The notes below the pieces were generated by a model. It worked only from the letters and a program-made list of their open reading frames with translations, ran no database searches and was not told the DNA's origin. Made by a program: the position numbers and the translations under genes. Shown here one piece after another: positions 1 through 10,370 of a DNA stretch of 64,000 nt. Origin of the DNA: Megaustenia siamemsis (lineage: Eukaryota; Mollusca; Gastropoda; Stylommatophora; Ariophantidae); assembly GCA_032433765.1 (NCBI GenBank), contig JAVIAB010000160.1, positions 35,784,680 through 35,848,679 on the forward strand. The letters are read 5' to 3'. How positions within the stretch are numbered: position 1 is the stretch's first letter; each line of letters opens with the position of its first letter.

Positions 1-290
1 TTAGTCATCGTTGTTATCATTATTAACAGGTATCACGCCAGCAGGCATCTCTCCACAATTCTTCGTCTATTCTACAGTTCATTTATCAGCTTTTCTGTGA
101 CTTCAAACCACACTATTCCCTTAAACTAGCGGGTATCTTCTCTCTCTGCTTCGCTCTTATCTCTTCTCCTAATAATACTTCCAAATCTCATAATATAATC
201 CAGCTGTTTCCTTCTCATTCCATGATCATATTTACACTGCTATTGTGAACGCGTTTTGCTTGTCTGCTCTCTGTTGTTACCCTCAAAGCA
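1..290 (-). mobile_element. Degraded 3' end of LINE group 1
   Basis: Read on the minus strand, the segment resembles the C-terminal coding end of the group-1 LINEs seen at 21246-22038 and 32215-32690: a broken 'KQREKIPASLRE'-like stretch, then an 'ELWRD'-like stretch near the 3' end, then a TCA/ATG-rich tail at the window edge. It is heavily mutated and cut by the window boundary. Group membership is inferred from this similarity; the element is non-functional. Confidence 0.5.
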
Positions 291-552
291 TTATTTGAGT
301 CAGTGATTAATTATAGAACAATTGCGTCATGCTATTAATCTTCATCGACTTTTAAATCTTTAAAAAAAAAATAATTTCTTATCCATATATTCAGATGAAA
401 ATATATCGGGGACTTAAGGCGCCGTTCAGCAAGACAGGCTGAAAGCTGTCAGTGAATCATAGCTGATGGTTTGCGCTAGGATCAGTCAATCAGAACTATC
501 AAGATCATACTCCTCCTCTTCGCAGTGCCACTGTAAACAGACTAACCAGCCT

Positions 553-742
553 AGTCGGGCCAAGTGAGTAGAAATCAACGGGATAGCAACCGGTACTCAA
601 AAATGCGGCGCAGAAGTCGGGCCAAGTGAGTAGAAATCAAGGGATAGCAACCGGTACTCAAAAATGGGGTCAGAAGTCGGGCCAAGTGAGTAGAAATCAA
701 GGGGATAGCAACCGGTACTCAAATGCGGTGCAGAAGTCGGGC
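553..742. repeat. Tandem repeat, ~60-bp unit, 3 copies plus a partial
   Basis: The motif AGTCGGGCCAAGTGAGTAG starts at 553, 615 and 676, and a partial copy starts at 735 (spacing 62, 61, 59). Each unit also carries GGATAGCAACCGGTACTC. The last partial copy runs into the interspersed repeat R1, so the array looks like a local amplification of R1's left part. Confidence 0.85.
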
Positions 743-870
743 GTTTTGTGCCGTAAGGTGTAAATATCACAGTTCTTCTGCAAACCTGAACACAATACAT
801 CCACCGCCCAAATAACAGTTATTTTAAAGGAAGGATGACGAAGTCTATTTCTTTAGTCATCGAGTGAACG
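735..870 (+). repeat. Interspersed non-coding repeat R1, copy a
   Basis: Shares an ordered set of blocks with 7229-7326 (+), 3342-3471 (-) and 9637-9790 (-): GAAGTCGG, then (C/G)GAAAGGTGTAAAT or a close variant, then a diverged A/T-rich spacer, then GGATGACGAAG. No ORF and no tRNA promoter boxes were seen. It may be the end of a SINE or DNA transposon; identity unknown. Confidence 0.55.
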
Positions 871-912
871 CAGTCAAGCACTCAGATTAAATCAATCATT
901 TAGCTAAATAGT

Positions 913-1170
913 AAGTAAAAAAGTAAGTGCCCCCGTCATGCCAAGTGGCGTATAGGGAATATGGTGTTAGTGACCATAAATTTTACAGACCTTCAGCACA
1001 TGATTTTTAGGGTAATGTGGTCGGTATTACGCCCGTGCCGCTTTACTTTCCCAGAAAAAATCCGGTACCCATTAAAGGCTGGGTGAATCCTGAAGCCGTC
1101 GGTTGGGATCGAACCCTACCTCTTGTCCATTGTAGTCCAGTTCACTAAACACTGAGCTATCGCAGCTCCC
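913..1170 (-). mobile_element. SINE family A, full copy
   Basis: On the minus strand it begins with a tRNA-like head, GAGCTGCGATAGCTCAGTG, containing an A box, then a B box GGTTCGATCCC. The shared body follows (CACCCAGCCTTTAATGGGTA, TACCGACCACATTACCC, ATGGTCACTAACACCATATT, TACGCCACTTGGC). A 16-bp direct repeat, CATTTAGCTAAATAGT, flanks it at 897-912 and 1171-1186, which is a clear target-site duplication. It would be retrotransposed in trans by a LINE; the partner is unknown. Confidence 0.93.
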
Positions 1171-1460
1171 CATTTAGCTAAATAGTGAATGTTAAACTAT
1201 GTAACTATCTTAAGCAATGTCGAACAAGCAATACCGAAGCATTTCGCCAGACACACACAAGAAAAAAAAACTTTCTGTTTCTATGAATTGGACACCATAC
1301 AGGATTAGATCTAGCATATCCTACATCATGACAGTGCAAAGTGTTAGGCTAGGGTTCGTTTGTAAATATTGTCCACCTAAAACAGCTCTGATCAAGTTAA
1401 TTTATCTCTCCAGACCCGAAGATGGTTTAAAGGGCAGAAACCATAAGTCTATATCAGTCT

Positions 1461-3057
1461 GTCTGACCATACATTGCTTTGTTTAACCATACATTACTTT
1501 GTCTGACCATATATTGCTTTGTTTAACCATGCATTACTTTATTTAACCATACATTGCTTTGTTTAACCATACATTACTTTGTCTGACCATACATTGCCTT
1601 GTTTAACCATACATTGCTTTGTTTGACCATACATTACTTTGTCTGACCATACATTGCTTTGTTTAACCATACATTACTTTGTCTGACCATACATTACTTT
1701 GTTTAACCATACATTACTTTGTCTGACCATACATTGCCTTGTTAACCATACATTGCTTTGTTTGACCATACATTACTTTGTCTGACCTTACATTGCTTTG
1801 TTTAACCATACATTGCTTTGTTTAACCATACATTACTTTGTCTGACCATACACTGCTTTGTTTAACCATACATTGCTTTGTTTGACCATACATTGCTTTG
1901 TTTGACCATACATTGCTTTGTTTAACCATACATTGCTTTGTCCGACCATACATTGCTTTGTCCGACCATACAATGCTTTGTCCGACCATACATTGCTTTG
2001 TCTGACCATGCATTGCTTTGTCTGAATATACATTGCTTTGTCCGACCATACATTGCTTTGTCCGACCATACATTGCTTTGTTTGACCATACATTGCTTTG
2101 TTTGACCATACGTTGCTTTGTTTGACCATACGTTGCTTTGTTTGACCATACGTTGCTTTGTTTGACCATACATTGCTTTGTTTAACCATACATTGCTTTG
2201 TCTGACCATACATTGATTTACTTGCCCCTACATTGCTTTGTCCGACCATACATTGCTTTGTCCGACCATACAATGCTTTGTCCGACCATACATTGCTTTG
2301 TCTGACCATGCATTGCTTTGTCTGAATATACATTGCTTTGTCTGCCCATACATTGCTTTGTTTGACCATACATTGCTTTGTCTGACCATACATTGCTTCG
2401 TCCGACCATACATTGCTTTGTCTGACCATACATTGCTTCGTCCGACCATACGTTGCTTTGTCTGACCATACATTGCTTCGTCCGACCATACGTTGCTTTG
2501 TCTGACCATACATTGCTTCGTCCGACCATACATTGCTTTGTCCGACCTTACATTGCTTTTTCTGACCATACATTGCTTTGTCTGACCATACATTGCTTCG
2601 TCCGACCATACATTGCTTTGTCCGACCTTACATTGCTTTGTCTGACCATACATTGCTTTGTCTGACCATACATTGCTTCGTCCGACCATACATTGCTTTG
2701 TCCGACCTTACATTGCTTTGTCTGACCATACATTGCTTTGTCTGACCATACATTGCTTCGTCCGACCATACATTGCTTTGTCCGACCTTACATTGCTTTG
2801 TCCGACCATACATTGCTTTGTCTGACCATACATTGCTTTGTCCGACCATACATTGCTTTGTCCAACCAAACATTGCTTTGTCCAACCATACATTGCTTTG
2901 TCCGACCATACATTGCTTTGTCCAACCATACATTGCTTTGTCCGACCATACATTGCTTTGTCCAACCTTACATTGCTTTGTCCGACCATACATTGCTTTG
3001 TCCGACCATACATTGCTTTGTCTGACCATACACTGCTTTGTTTGACCATACATTGCT
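1461..3057. repeat. 20-bp satellite array, ~80 copies
   Basis: Unit CCATACATTGCTTTGTCTGA with variants (TCCGA, TTTGA, TTTAA, GCTTCG). The unit is almost strictly 20 bp, so a given frame cycles through three phases every 60 bp. Stop-free phases create overlapping spurious ORFs on both strands. Higher-order structure is visible: an 80-bp four-unit block repeats at 2521, 2601 and 2681, and a 100-bp block at 1941-2040 recurs exactly at 2241-2340. Confidence 0.98.
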
Positions 3058-3341
3058 ACGTGTATTTTATTTCCGTACGTTCATAATTTGAAACAAAATT
3101 ATCATTTAATTTAAGATCCCGGGTTTGTAGTTTCAATAACAGTAGATATTTTACGATAGAACTTACAAAGTTTCCGATAAACTGTCCATAGTAAGCATGA
3201 AGGAAATAATATTGTTGATCTGATAACTCAGGCATAGGTTGATACAAACATATTTATTTTTTAAATCTGTAAATATACATACTCATGAAATCCTTTCATG
3301 TTTCTAGACGTGTTTTCCTCGTTCAGTCGACGAGAACTATA

Positions 3342-3471
3342 CGTCATCGTCCACCCTTAGAAGAAGAATGTTTAGTGGAAGCAGTTTCGCTATACAATGT
3401 TATGTAGCTACTGTGATATCTGCAGCTTTCGGTCAAACACATCCGACCTCAGAATGACTTTTTGAGTAGGG
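3342..3471 (-). repeat. Interspersed non-coding repeat R1, copy d
   Basis: On the minus strand it contains CTACTCAAAAAGT, GAGGTCGGATGTGTTTGACC, a GAAAGCTGCAGATATCACAG block and GGTGGACGATGACG in the same order as the other R1 copies. It is divergent and has no coding potential. Confidence 0.5.
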
Positions 3472-4189
3472 CTTGTCTTCCATTCTCTACCGCGTGGCAA
3501 GGTTTTAACTGAATGTTAATTATGACTTTGATATGCTGTTGGGCATTGATCTTTAAGCAAACAGTCAGCTAAGAGTCACTGATAACTTTCATCTTTCATC
3601 TCGAGTAAGTGTCCAACTTCCCAAACAGATAATTGTGAAAAAATGCAATTTGAAAAAGGACATAACGTGTACTGTAGTAGATTGTGGAACATATATTATT
3701 CGAGCGTGCTAAACTTCAATACCTAACTCGGTTATTTTAAACTTAATAGATGCCCACCAACAGCCATAGAATTTCATGCAAGCCCGATCAGGAAATCTAC
3801 AGGGAATAATATTTTCCCACATCTGAGCCCTCGAAAATCACATGACCTCGCCTCATCCATCGATTTATTCATTTTATTTTTTATTCCTCTGTTTTTTCCC
3901 CCTCTTTCACTCGGCGGTTTCAAAAGTAAATTACAACAGGGGAAGTTACTCGTTCGTCTTCCTTCTTGTGTCCCGTTGTAAATATAACCAGGCAAGGATT
4001 TCAAGTCTTGTTAAAATGCATGTTTATAGTAGCCTCCATCAGTAATAGTTGACTACGAATTTTGCAGCGGCCTTAGGAAATGTTATGTTTTCTTTTCTTT
4101 CGACGTGTATTCTCTTTTCCCATGAATCTGTCTGTTTCTTGTTTAAGTTGGAAATTTAGATTGTAAAGTGTGTTTCAAAAGATTGTGAG
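3472..4189. other. No recognisable feature
   Basis: About 0.7 kb of AT-rich, apparently single-copy sequence. Short ORFs on both strands (60-76 codons) show no recognisable domain. Confidence 0.6.
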
Positions 4190-4791
4190 CTTCAGCTATA
4201 TCGTCCCAGGCTGCAGGGCTCAGTGTCTTCATGTCACGTTTACACACGTCTATAAATTGGAGTTTTGGGCGCCTCCTAGTTCTTTTGCTATCTTCTAGTT
4301 GTCCATAAAGTATATCTTTTGCTATCTTCTAGTTGTCCATAAAGTATATCTTTTGCTATCTTCTAGTTGTCCATAAAGTATATCTTTTGCTATCTTCTAG
4401 TTGTCCATAAAGTATATCTTTTGCTATCTTCTAGTTGTCCATAAAGTATATCTTTTGCTATCTTCTAGTTGTCCATAAAGTATATCTTTTGCTATCTTCT
4501 AGTTGTCCATAAAGTATATCTTTTGCTATCTTCTAGTTGTCCATAAAGTATATCTTTTGTTATGCGGCCATCTTTCACAGGTGTAAGTGGCCAAACCAGA
4601 TAACCTACGTTGCTTAAGAACTGTGTAGATGTTCGGGAGACCTGTGAGGACCTCCACGTTTGTCACTTTGTCCTTCTAGTTGATAAGAATACGGTGCTGA
4701 CATTACATAAAGAATGCATTTAGCCTTCTCTCTTGATTTGCATGAGTTGTCCATGATTCACTGTCATACAAGAGGATACTGATGATGCATA
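4190..4791 (-). mobile_element. CCHC-type LINE, C-terminal fragment, frameshifted
   Basis: The minus strand encodes, in broken frames, the RT-distal part of a non-LTR element: 'YDSESWTTHANQERRLNAF', a region before 'KDILYGQLEDSKR', then 'RRRPKLQFIDVCKRDMK' ending near 'AAWDDIAEAHN'. The 37936-39262 element has the matching order 'YGSETWTTYSNQEKRLNVF' ... 'RQILYGELKHGKRQ' ... 'RPKLRYRDICKSSLKD'. The copy is 5'-truncated, carries stops and frameshifts, and is interrupted by a 34-bp array made of its own sequence. Confidence 0.8.
4283..4558. repeat. 34-bp array amplified from LINE coding sequence, 8 copies
   Basis: Eight nearly identical units containing CTATCTTCTAGTTGTCCATA. The minus strand of one unit reads 'KDILYGQLEDSK', a segment of the surrounding LINE's C-terminal coding region. 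The unit is 34 bp, so each repeat shifts the frame. This is therefore an in-place expansion of one piece of a dead LINE. Confidence 0.95.
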
Positions 4792-5117
4792 GGTAAAGGT
4801 AACGTACGAGACTTGAACCGGCGTCTTAGCACGCGAGTTTCCACCTATATGTGCTCGGCCGCCTATCCAGAAATGTTCGGAGATTTCTGTATAGTGTCGC
4901 TTCAAGCATCTAAACTCACGATGCAAGGCGACATTCCTCACCTTCCCAGGGTAATACCCTGGTACCCATTTCTGCCAACGGCTAGATCGACCGTGGGGGT
5001 ATTTTATTTCCAACCACGAGTACAATTCACACTTCTCCCAGCGGGAATCGAACACGGGTTGTCCGAACGTCAGGTAGTCCAGTTGAGTGGTTTTCCCAAC
5101 TAGGCTACCGAGGCCCC
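4792..5117 (-). mobile_element. SINE family D, tRNA-headed
   Basis: On the minus strand the head is GGGGCCTCGGTAGCCTAGTT (A-box-like TAGCCTAGTTGG) followed by a B box GTGTTCGATTCCC. The body, with GGGTACCAGGGTATTACCC, differs from families A-C. A second B-box-like GGTTCAAGTC lies near the 3' end, so a composite or dimeric origin is possible. It lies directly beside a LINE fragment; no clear target-site duplication was seen. Confidence 0.7.
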
Positions 5118-5239
5118 ATAAATGATCCATATATCATTTTATATAATGTCTATATTATTATAAGTATATACAATCGAGTGTGTTTAAAAAAAACGCAGTG
5201 AAGAGCAAAACCTCTGTACATAAAACTACGATAACGTTG

Positions 5240-5808
5240 ACAAAACAAAAATCCAAACTAAAATCATCAACAGTAAAGAACTTGAAATTGTTAAAAAATA
5301 TGAATATTTGGGATCTGTAGAAACTAACAATGGAGAGTGCCAGAAAGAGATCAAAAGAAGATTAGCAATAGCAACACAAAAATTGAAGGTCATGAAGAAC
5401 ATGTGGCACAATACATGCAGGGTATTAAAATTACTGAGGAATGTATCTTCTCGATAGCAACATATGCTTGTGAATCATGGACTCTTTGCAAACAGCAAGG
5501 AAGGAAATTGATTCATTGGAAACAAAATGCTACAGAAAGATCCTTAAGATATCTTGGATAATGAAAAAGAGCAATAATGACATATTAAAAGATTTAAACA
5601 TTAAAAACAACTGGCTTGTAAATACCGTTCTACATAGGAAATTTAAAATACTATGGCCACATAAAAAAACACAACTGGCTGGAAAGAATATTGAAAGGGA
5701 TGGTTTCTGGGCGACAGATCAGAGGCAGACCAAGAAGAATGTGGTTTCCAGAAATCAAGGAGTCTTTGAACATGACAACAGACGAATTTGGAGATCTGAC
5801 TAGAGACA
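5240..5808 (+). mobile_element. LINE group 2, 3' coding fragment, frameshifted
   Basis: Encodes the region after the reverse transcriptase catalytic core of a non-LTR element: 'EIVKKYEYLGSVETNNG', 'TYACESWTL', 'ILKDLNIKNNWLVNTVLHRK', ending in 'GDLTRDI'. Frames switch near 5480-5560. Related copies lie at 29755-30000 (-), 31736-32080 (-) and 44225-44626 (+). The element is 5'-truncated, and its 3' end passes directly into a tandem array made from that end. Confidence 0.8.
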
Positions 5809-6389
5809 TATAAATTCTTTCCGACGGCTGTGGTGAATTAAACGTTCTGTGGGAGATCTGGCTTGAGACAGATTATTTCCGACGGACTGTGTTGAATTAA
5901 ACGTTCTGTGGGAGATCTGGCTTGAGACAGATTCTTTCCGACTTGCTGTGATGAATTAAACGTTCTGTGGGAGATCTGGCTTGAGACATAGATTATTTCC
6001 GACGGGCTGTGATGAATTAAACGTTCTGTGGGAGATCTGGCTTGAGACAGATTCTTTCCGACTTGCTGTGATGAATTAAACGTTCTGTGGGAGATCTGGC
6101 TTGAGACAGATTCTTTCCGACGGGCTGTGATGAATTAAACGTTATGTGGGAGATCTGGCTTGAGACATAGATTCTTTCCGACGGGCTGTGATGAATTAAA
6201 CGTTATGTGGGAGATCTGGCTTGAGACATAGATTCTTTCCGACGGGCTGTGATGAATTAAACGTTATGTGGGAGATCTGACTTGAGGCAGAGATTCTTTC
6301 CGACGGGCTGTGATGAATTAAACGTTCTGTGGGAGATCTGACTTGAGACAGAGATTCTTTCCGACGGGCTGTGATGAATTAAACGTTCT
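5809..6389 (+). repeat. ~60-bp array derived from LINE group 2 3' end, ~10 copies
   Basis: Units of 59-61 bp contain GTGGGAGATCTGGCTTGAGA, TTCTTTCCGACGGGCTGTGA and TGAATTAAACGTT. The first unit is contiguous with the LINE's own 3' end (GGAGATCTGACTAGAGAC at 5790). The same terminal sequence occurs once at the ends of the copies at 44580-44626 and, on the minus strand, near 29800. The array is therefore an amplified retrotransposon terminus. Confidence 0.92.
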
Positions 6390-6489
6390 GCAAAGAACAT
6401 GCGATCTCAAGAATGATGATATTGTTAAATATAGATACATACATAGAAGGAGGAAATATAGAATATATACTGGACAGTTTAAAACAGTG

Positions 6490-6760
6490 ATTTAAGGGTA
6501 CAGAGGTCTTCGGACAAGAAAGTCGCGGGTTCGAATCCATCCATAGGCAGTGGTTATTTGTCACTTCCAATCCGTAGCTTCGTACTGGCTTCACCTACCG
6601 TCCGATCTCTGGGTAGTGAAATGCATTATCTTGTCTTTTCAGACAACGGCAAAAAATAGGAGGTCTCGTGTGTATTCTGCGCACGTTAAACAACCATCGA
6701 CAGTTGAAAATGGGAAACGAGTAGGTATAAAATGGTCGCTGCCCGTTTAAAATTGAAAGG
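6490..6760 (+). mobile_element. Possible SINE, family F
   Basis: A B-box-like GGGTTCGAATCC (about 6527-6538) follows a weak tRNA-like head, with a unique body after it. Only one copy is in the window and no target-site duplication was found. A chance tRNA-like sequence cannot be excluded. Confidence 0.35.
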
Positions 6761-7228
6761 GAAAAATATCTACACAATTATATGGGAACTCTCTATGATA
6801 AAAAATAAACAAATTATTTTAAAGTCTGAAAATAATTGTTTGTGTGGCAAAGATGGCGACTCTACCTGATCTGCCGGTGTGAAACTGGGATCATGTAATA
6901 TTCCCAGAAGATTCTGTCACCATATGGACTTGACTGGAGATATAAAGCTGTCGTACGCAAACAAAAACACAAGAAAATAATGATTTGGTGAAGAACCAAC
7001 AACAAGATTGATAGAGAAATACGAAGGCAGAAAGTTGTGAAGAGTCATAATCATCTATGCCAGTAGGCACGGTTGTAGACGATGTCTTCTATAAGTCACC
7101 ACTAGGCCGGCTCTTCAATGAGCTTTCAGACCTGGCACGCTAATACAATATAACTGAGCTCATATTTGACTATATATATTGGGCTTCTATGTATTCTTAT
7201 ATATGTTCGTGGACTAAAATGCTGTACC
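6761..7228. other. No recognisable feature
   Basis: AT-rich non-coding sequence with no long ORF, inverted repeat or match to other repeats in the window. Confidence 0.55.
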
Positions 7229-7326
7229 GAAGTCGGATGTGTTGGGTCGAAAGGTGTAAATAAACAACAAAACTACGCATCCACTCCAAATTAAAAACCA
7301 TTTTTATTAAGGGCGGATGACGAAGA
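7229..7326 (+). repeat. Interspersed non-coding repeat R1, copy b
   Basis: GAAGTCGGATGTGTTGGGTC, then GAAAGGTGTAAATAAACAAC, then GCATCCACTCC, then GGGCGGATGACGAAG. These follow the same order as copies a, c and d. Confidence 0.6.
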
Positions 7327-7540
7327 GGATTATTCATTCTGTTAGCACCATTTGGGTGAAGGTCAGAAAGAAAAGTTCATATATATCTTCTCACGTTTCC
7401 AGCAAATCTTCTATCACGGATGATAGTTGAAATCTCAAAATGGTATTTTAGTTACACTCCATAACAAGTTGCAGCATTTATGGATGATGCTGTTCAGATT
7501 GCGATAATTTACTTGTTCATGAAGTTGGCAACAGTAAATC

Positions 7541-7662
7541 CGTTATACAGGACATTCGTTATACAGAAAATCCGTTATACAGGAAATTCGTTATACAGGA
7601 AATCCGTTATACAGGAAATCCGTTATACAGGAAATTCGTTATACAGGAAATCCGTTATACAG
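7541..7662. repeat. 16-bp tandem repeat, ~7 copies
   Basis: Unit CGTTATACAGGAAATC, with the last base alternating C/T. Confidence 0.93.
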
Positions 7663-7849
7663 AGCCTAGCAACAGAAGGAAATCTGGTCATCAAAGTGAT
7701 GCTTTTAATATGCAAGTGCTTCGGTTTTTTAGATTCCTGACAGTCTAAGGTAATGACTCCCAGGCGTTGGTCTCCTGCTGCATTGATGATTAACATTTTG
7801 AGAAATGTCCTGACTAAATATATTGTCAAATTATGCAAACATATATATT

Positions 7850-8410
7850 GGTAAGCATCGCAGACCAGTTAACCAACTCTAATGTCTTACAACGAGCCAA
7901 ACTCTCATTCACGCTGACAGCACTTAGGAGTCGGAGACTAAAATGGCTGGGTCATGTAAGAAGAATGGTAAACAATTGTATTCTCAAACAAATATTGTAT
8001 GCTGTACTTAGGGATGGAAAGAGATCAAAGGGCAGACCAGAGCTGAGATAGAAGGATGTTTGCAGGGCTTTCTTGAGTGAATTCTTTATCAGTGGAAGAA
8101 ACTGAGAAAATCTAGCTGCAGATCTCGGCATATGAAGAACAAAAGAAAAAAAAAAAAAAAAGAAAAGCGGTACAGCAACGTACCAGGCAGCGCTGATATC
8201 AAATTCAGAAAGGTGCAAGAGAAAGGAGACGAGGCCAAGCACCACGAATACATCTTGTTCATTCTGCGGTCGACTCTGCCTATCCAGTTTTAGGCAGATT
8301 CTTTCATCAGAGAAGCTGTTCAGTTAAACAACATTTAGCTCAAGATACAAATAATTTACCAAATATCATGGATTGCTTGCTACCAACCCTCTGTCAAGAC
8401 GCAAAAGACC
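7850..8410 (+). mobile_element. CCHC-type LINE, 3' fragment
   Basis: Encodes 'RRLKWLGHVRRMVNN' and 'LYAVLRDGKRSKGRPELR' near 7930-8050, then, after stops and a poly-A interruption, a degraded finger with 'CSFCGRLCLS' near 8250. It ends with TGTCAAGACGCAAAAGACC and a TA repeat. The same 3' terminus (GTCAAGACG...GGCCATATA) ends the copies at 37936-39262 and 43166-43340. It is 5'-truncated and dead. Confidence 0.75.
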
Positions 8411-8434
8411 ATATATATATATATATATATATAC
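8411..8434. repeat. (AT)n microsatellite at LINE 3' terminus
   Basis: Pure AT dinucleotides directly after the LINE 3' end. They may be the element's own simple-repeat tail. Confidence 0.9.
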
Positions 8435-8935
8435 TGTAGAGTACACAAAACATCATAATCCAATCTATACCAGTCACTGACCTTCTGTGACGTAAATTAC
8501 TGGAAATTATTCAATTGGAGTGTTTGCACTTCGTTACACTAACAGGAAAAAACAAATGTCCGCACAGTTCTTTATTTTACTCTCAAAGTTGAATTATAGT
8601 TATAATCAAACATTTATGCAGCATTTATGGATAAAGATGTTCTCAGCCTTATACATTCCACTGATTCTTTAAACTTATATTTTATGGGAGTGGTTTCAAA
8701 TTGTGACACCATACACAATGTATTACATTATTAGCTAAATAAATATTTATGTAGGAATATATTTTAAGTAGTTAATATTCGTTATAAAAAATACTAAAGT
8801 TGAGTTAATGGTGTTTCACTGATGGTGTTTCGGGGGATGATGTGTTTAATATTTAACCACACTAGTTTTCAACTGTTAAAACACAGCTTCCTCTAATCAA
8901 TCTGAACCTATAATTGACTAAGCTTGTGACTTTTT
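8435..8935. other. No recognisable feature
   Basis: AT-rich, apparently single-copy sequence without ORFs of note. Confidence 0.55.
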
Positions 8936-9395
8936 ATAATCATCATGTGCCATACCGGTTGGGGTAGGCGATCATGTCCTTCCACAATCTTCTAACCATC
9001 GGGAATCGTATCAACTCTGTTGGTGACTGTTTTCGGTGTTATGACACTAAGCTATCAACTATTTTCTCTTTTTGCCGTATGCGATCTCTCTTTCCCTGTA
9101 TTTTTCCAGTTGTAACCAAGTATTCTAATTTTCCTCTTCTCATGATGTGCCCGAAAAATGCTGATTGTTTCTTTCTGATGTTTTTTTAGGAGCTCCCTTT
9201 TTTTGTGTTAACCTCTTTGAGAATTTCCTCATTGGTCTTTTTAGCTGTCCATGAAACTTTCAACATTCTTCTGAGAAATCCCATCTCTGTAGCCTCTAAT
9301 CGTCTTTTTATTTGTTTGTTTACTGTCCATGATTCGCTTCCACGGGTCAGATGCGACTTTTATCTCCCTGAAAAGACACACATGAGCAAATAATT
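8936..9395 (-). mobile_element. LINE group 1, 3' fragment
   Basis: On the minus strand it carries the group's C-terminal coding end and 3' terminus; on the plus strand this reads as a GCCATACCGGTTGGGGTAGG-type start followed by ATCATGTCCTTCCACAATCT. Upstream sequence reaches the 'ESWTV' region near 9340. Stops and indels make it non-functional. The sibling copy at 30947-31165 has the same orientation. Confidence 0.75.
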
Positions 9396-9636
9396 ATAAG
9401 TATCAACGATAACAAACCGGAATTCCAGCTTAGTCAATCTCTATATTAATGTCTCTTTTAATTAAAGAATGCTCATTAGAAGCAACATTTCAAAGACACA
9501 CATTTTCACAATTTTCGATGTGAAGATTCACATTTTTCGCAATAAATGTTAAGGTACTTGCGTTCATCCGACGACTAAAGGAATAGTTGCCCTCCTAGAT
9601 AGTCCTGGCTCACCGACACCGACGCAAGCTATCACT

Positions 9637-9790
9637 CTTCGTCACCCACTCTTAACAGTAAGTAAAAAGCTCTAAAAAGTATAAGTGGGCTTAAATGCAT
9701 TGTGTTGATGTTTGCAATAAAAGCTGTAACATTTGCACCTTTCGGCCCAGCGTATTCGCCTTCGACACAGAGTTTTTGAGTACCGGCTTA
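9637..9790 (-). repeat. Interspersed non-coding repeat R1, copy c
   Basis: On the minus strand: CCGGTACTCAAAAACTCTGT, GGGCCGAAAGGTGCAAATGT, GCAAACATCAACACAATGCA, then GAGTGGGTGACGAAG. The order matches copy a, including the CCGGTACTCAAA block that is tandemly repeated at 553-742. Confidence 0.6.
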
Positions 9791-9850
9791 CCTTCCTTCT
9801 CGTTCTCTATTTACTTGGACAGACTAGAAGCACCACAATGAGGTAGTGTA

Positions 9851-10095
9851 AGTAAAGTAAAGTACCCCCCGTCACGCCAAGTGGCGTATAGGGAATATGG
9901 TGTTAGTGACCATAAATTTTACAGACCTTCCGCACATAATTTTTGGGGTAATGTGGTCGGTATTACGCCCGTGCCGCTTTACTTTCCCAGAAAAAAAACC
10001 GGTACCCATTAAAGGCTGAATGAACCTGGAAGCCGTCGGTTGGGATTGAACCCTACCTCTTGTCCTTTGTAGTCTAGTTCACTAACCACTGATCA
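9851..10095 (-). mobile_element. SINE family A, head-truncated copy
   Basis: Body and B-box region match the family (on plus: GTGGCGTATAGGGAATATGG, GTGACCATAAATTTTACAGA, GGTACCCATTAAAGGCTG). The outermost tRNA-like bases (the A box) are lost just after CACTAACCACTGATCA. No target-site duplication was seen. Confidence 0.88.
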
Positions 10096-10370
10096 CCAAT
10101 CCTGGTGCACATTTCCAACAATGAGTCAACTCAACGCTCAAACTTGCTCCAACGCAGCAATAGTGTTTATTTGACTGCCCCTACTTATATTATATCGCTG
10201 CTACTTTATGTTTTTTTAACGTCATTCATGTCTCTGTTCTTTATTTAGTTATCCTTATTTCATTGTCCATTTGTGTTGGACTCATTTTCTGACGAAGGCC
10301 GCATGTCGGCCGAATATGTCAGTATTTTATTGTGATTCTTTTTTGTGTAAAGCTGTCACCATACCTTCTA

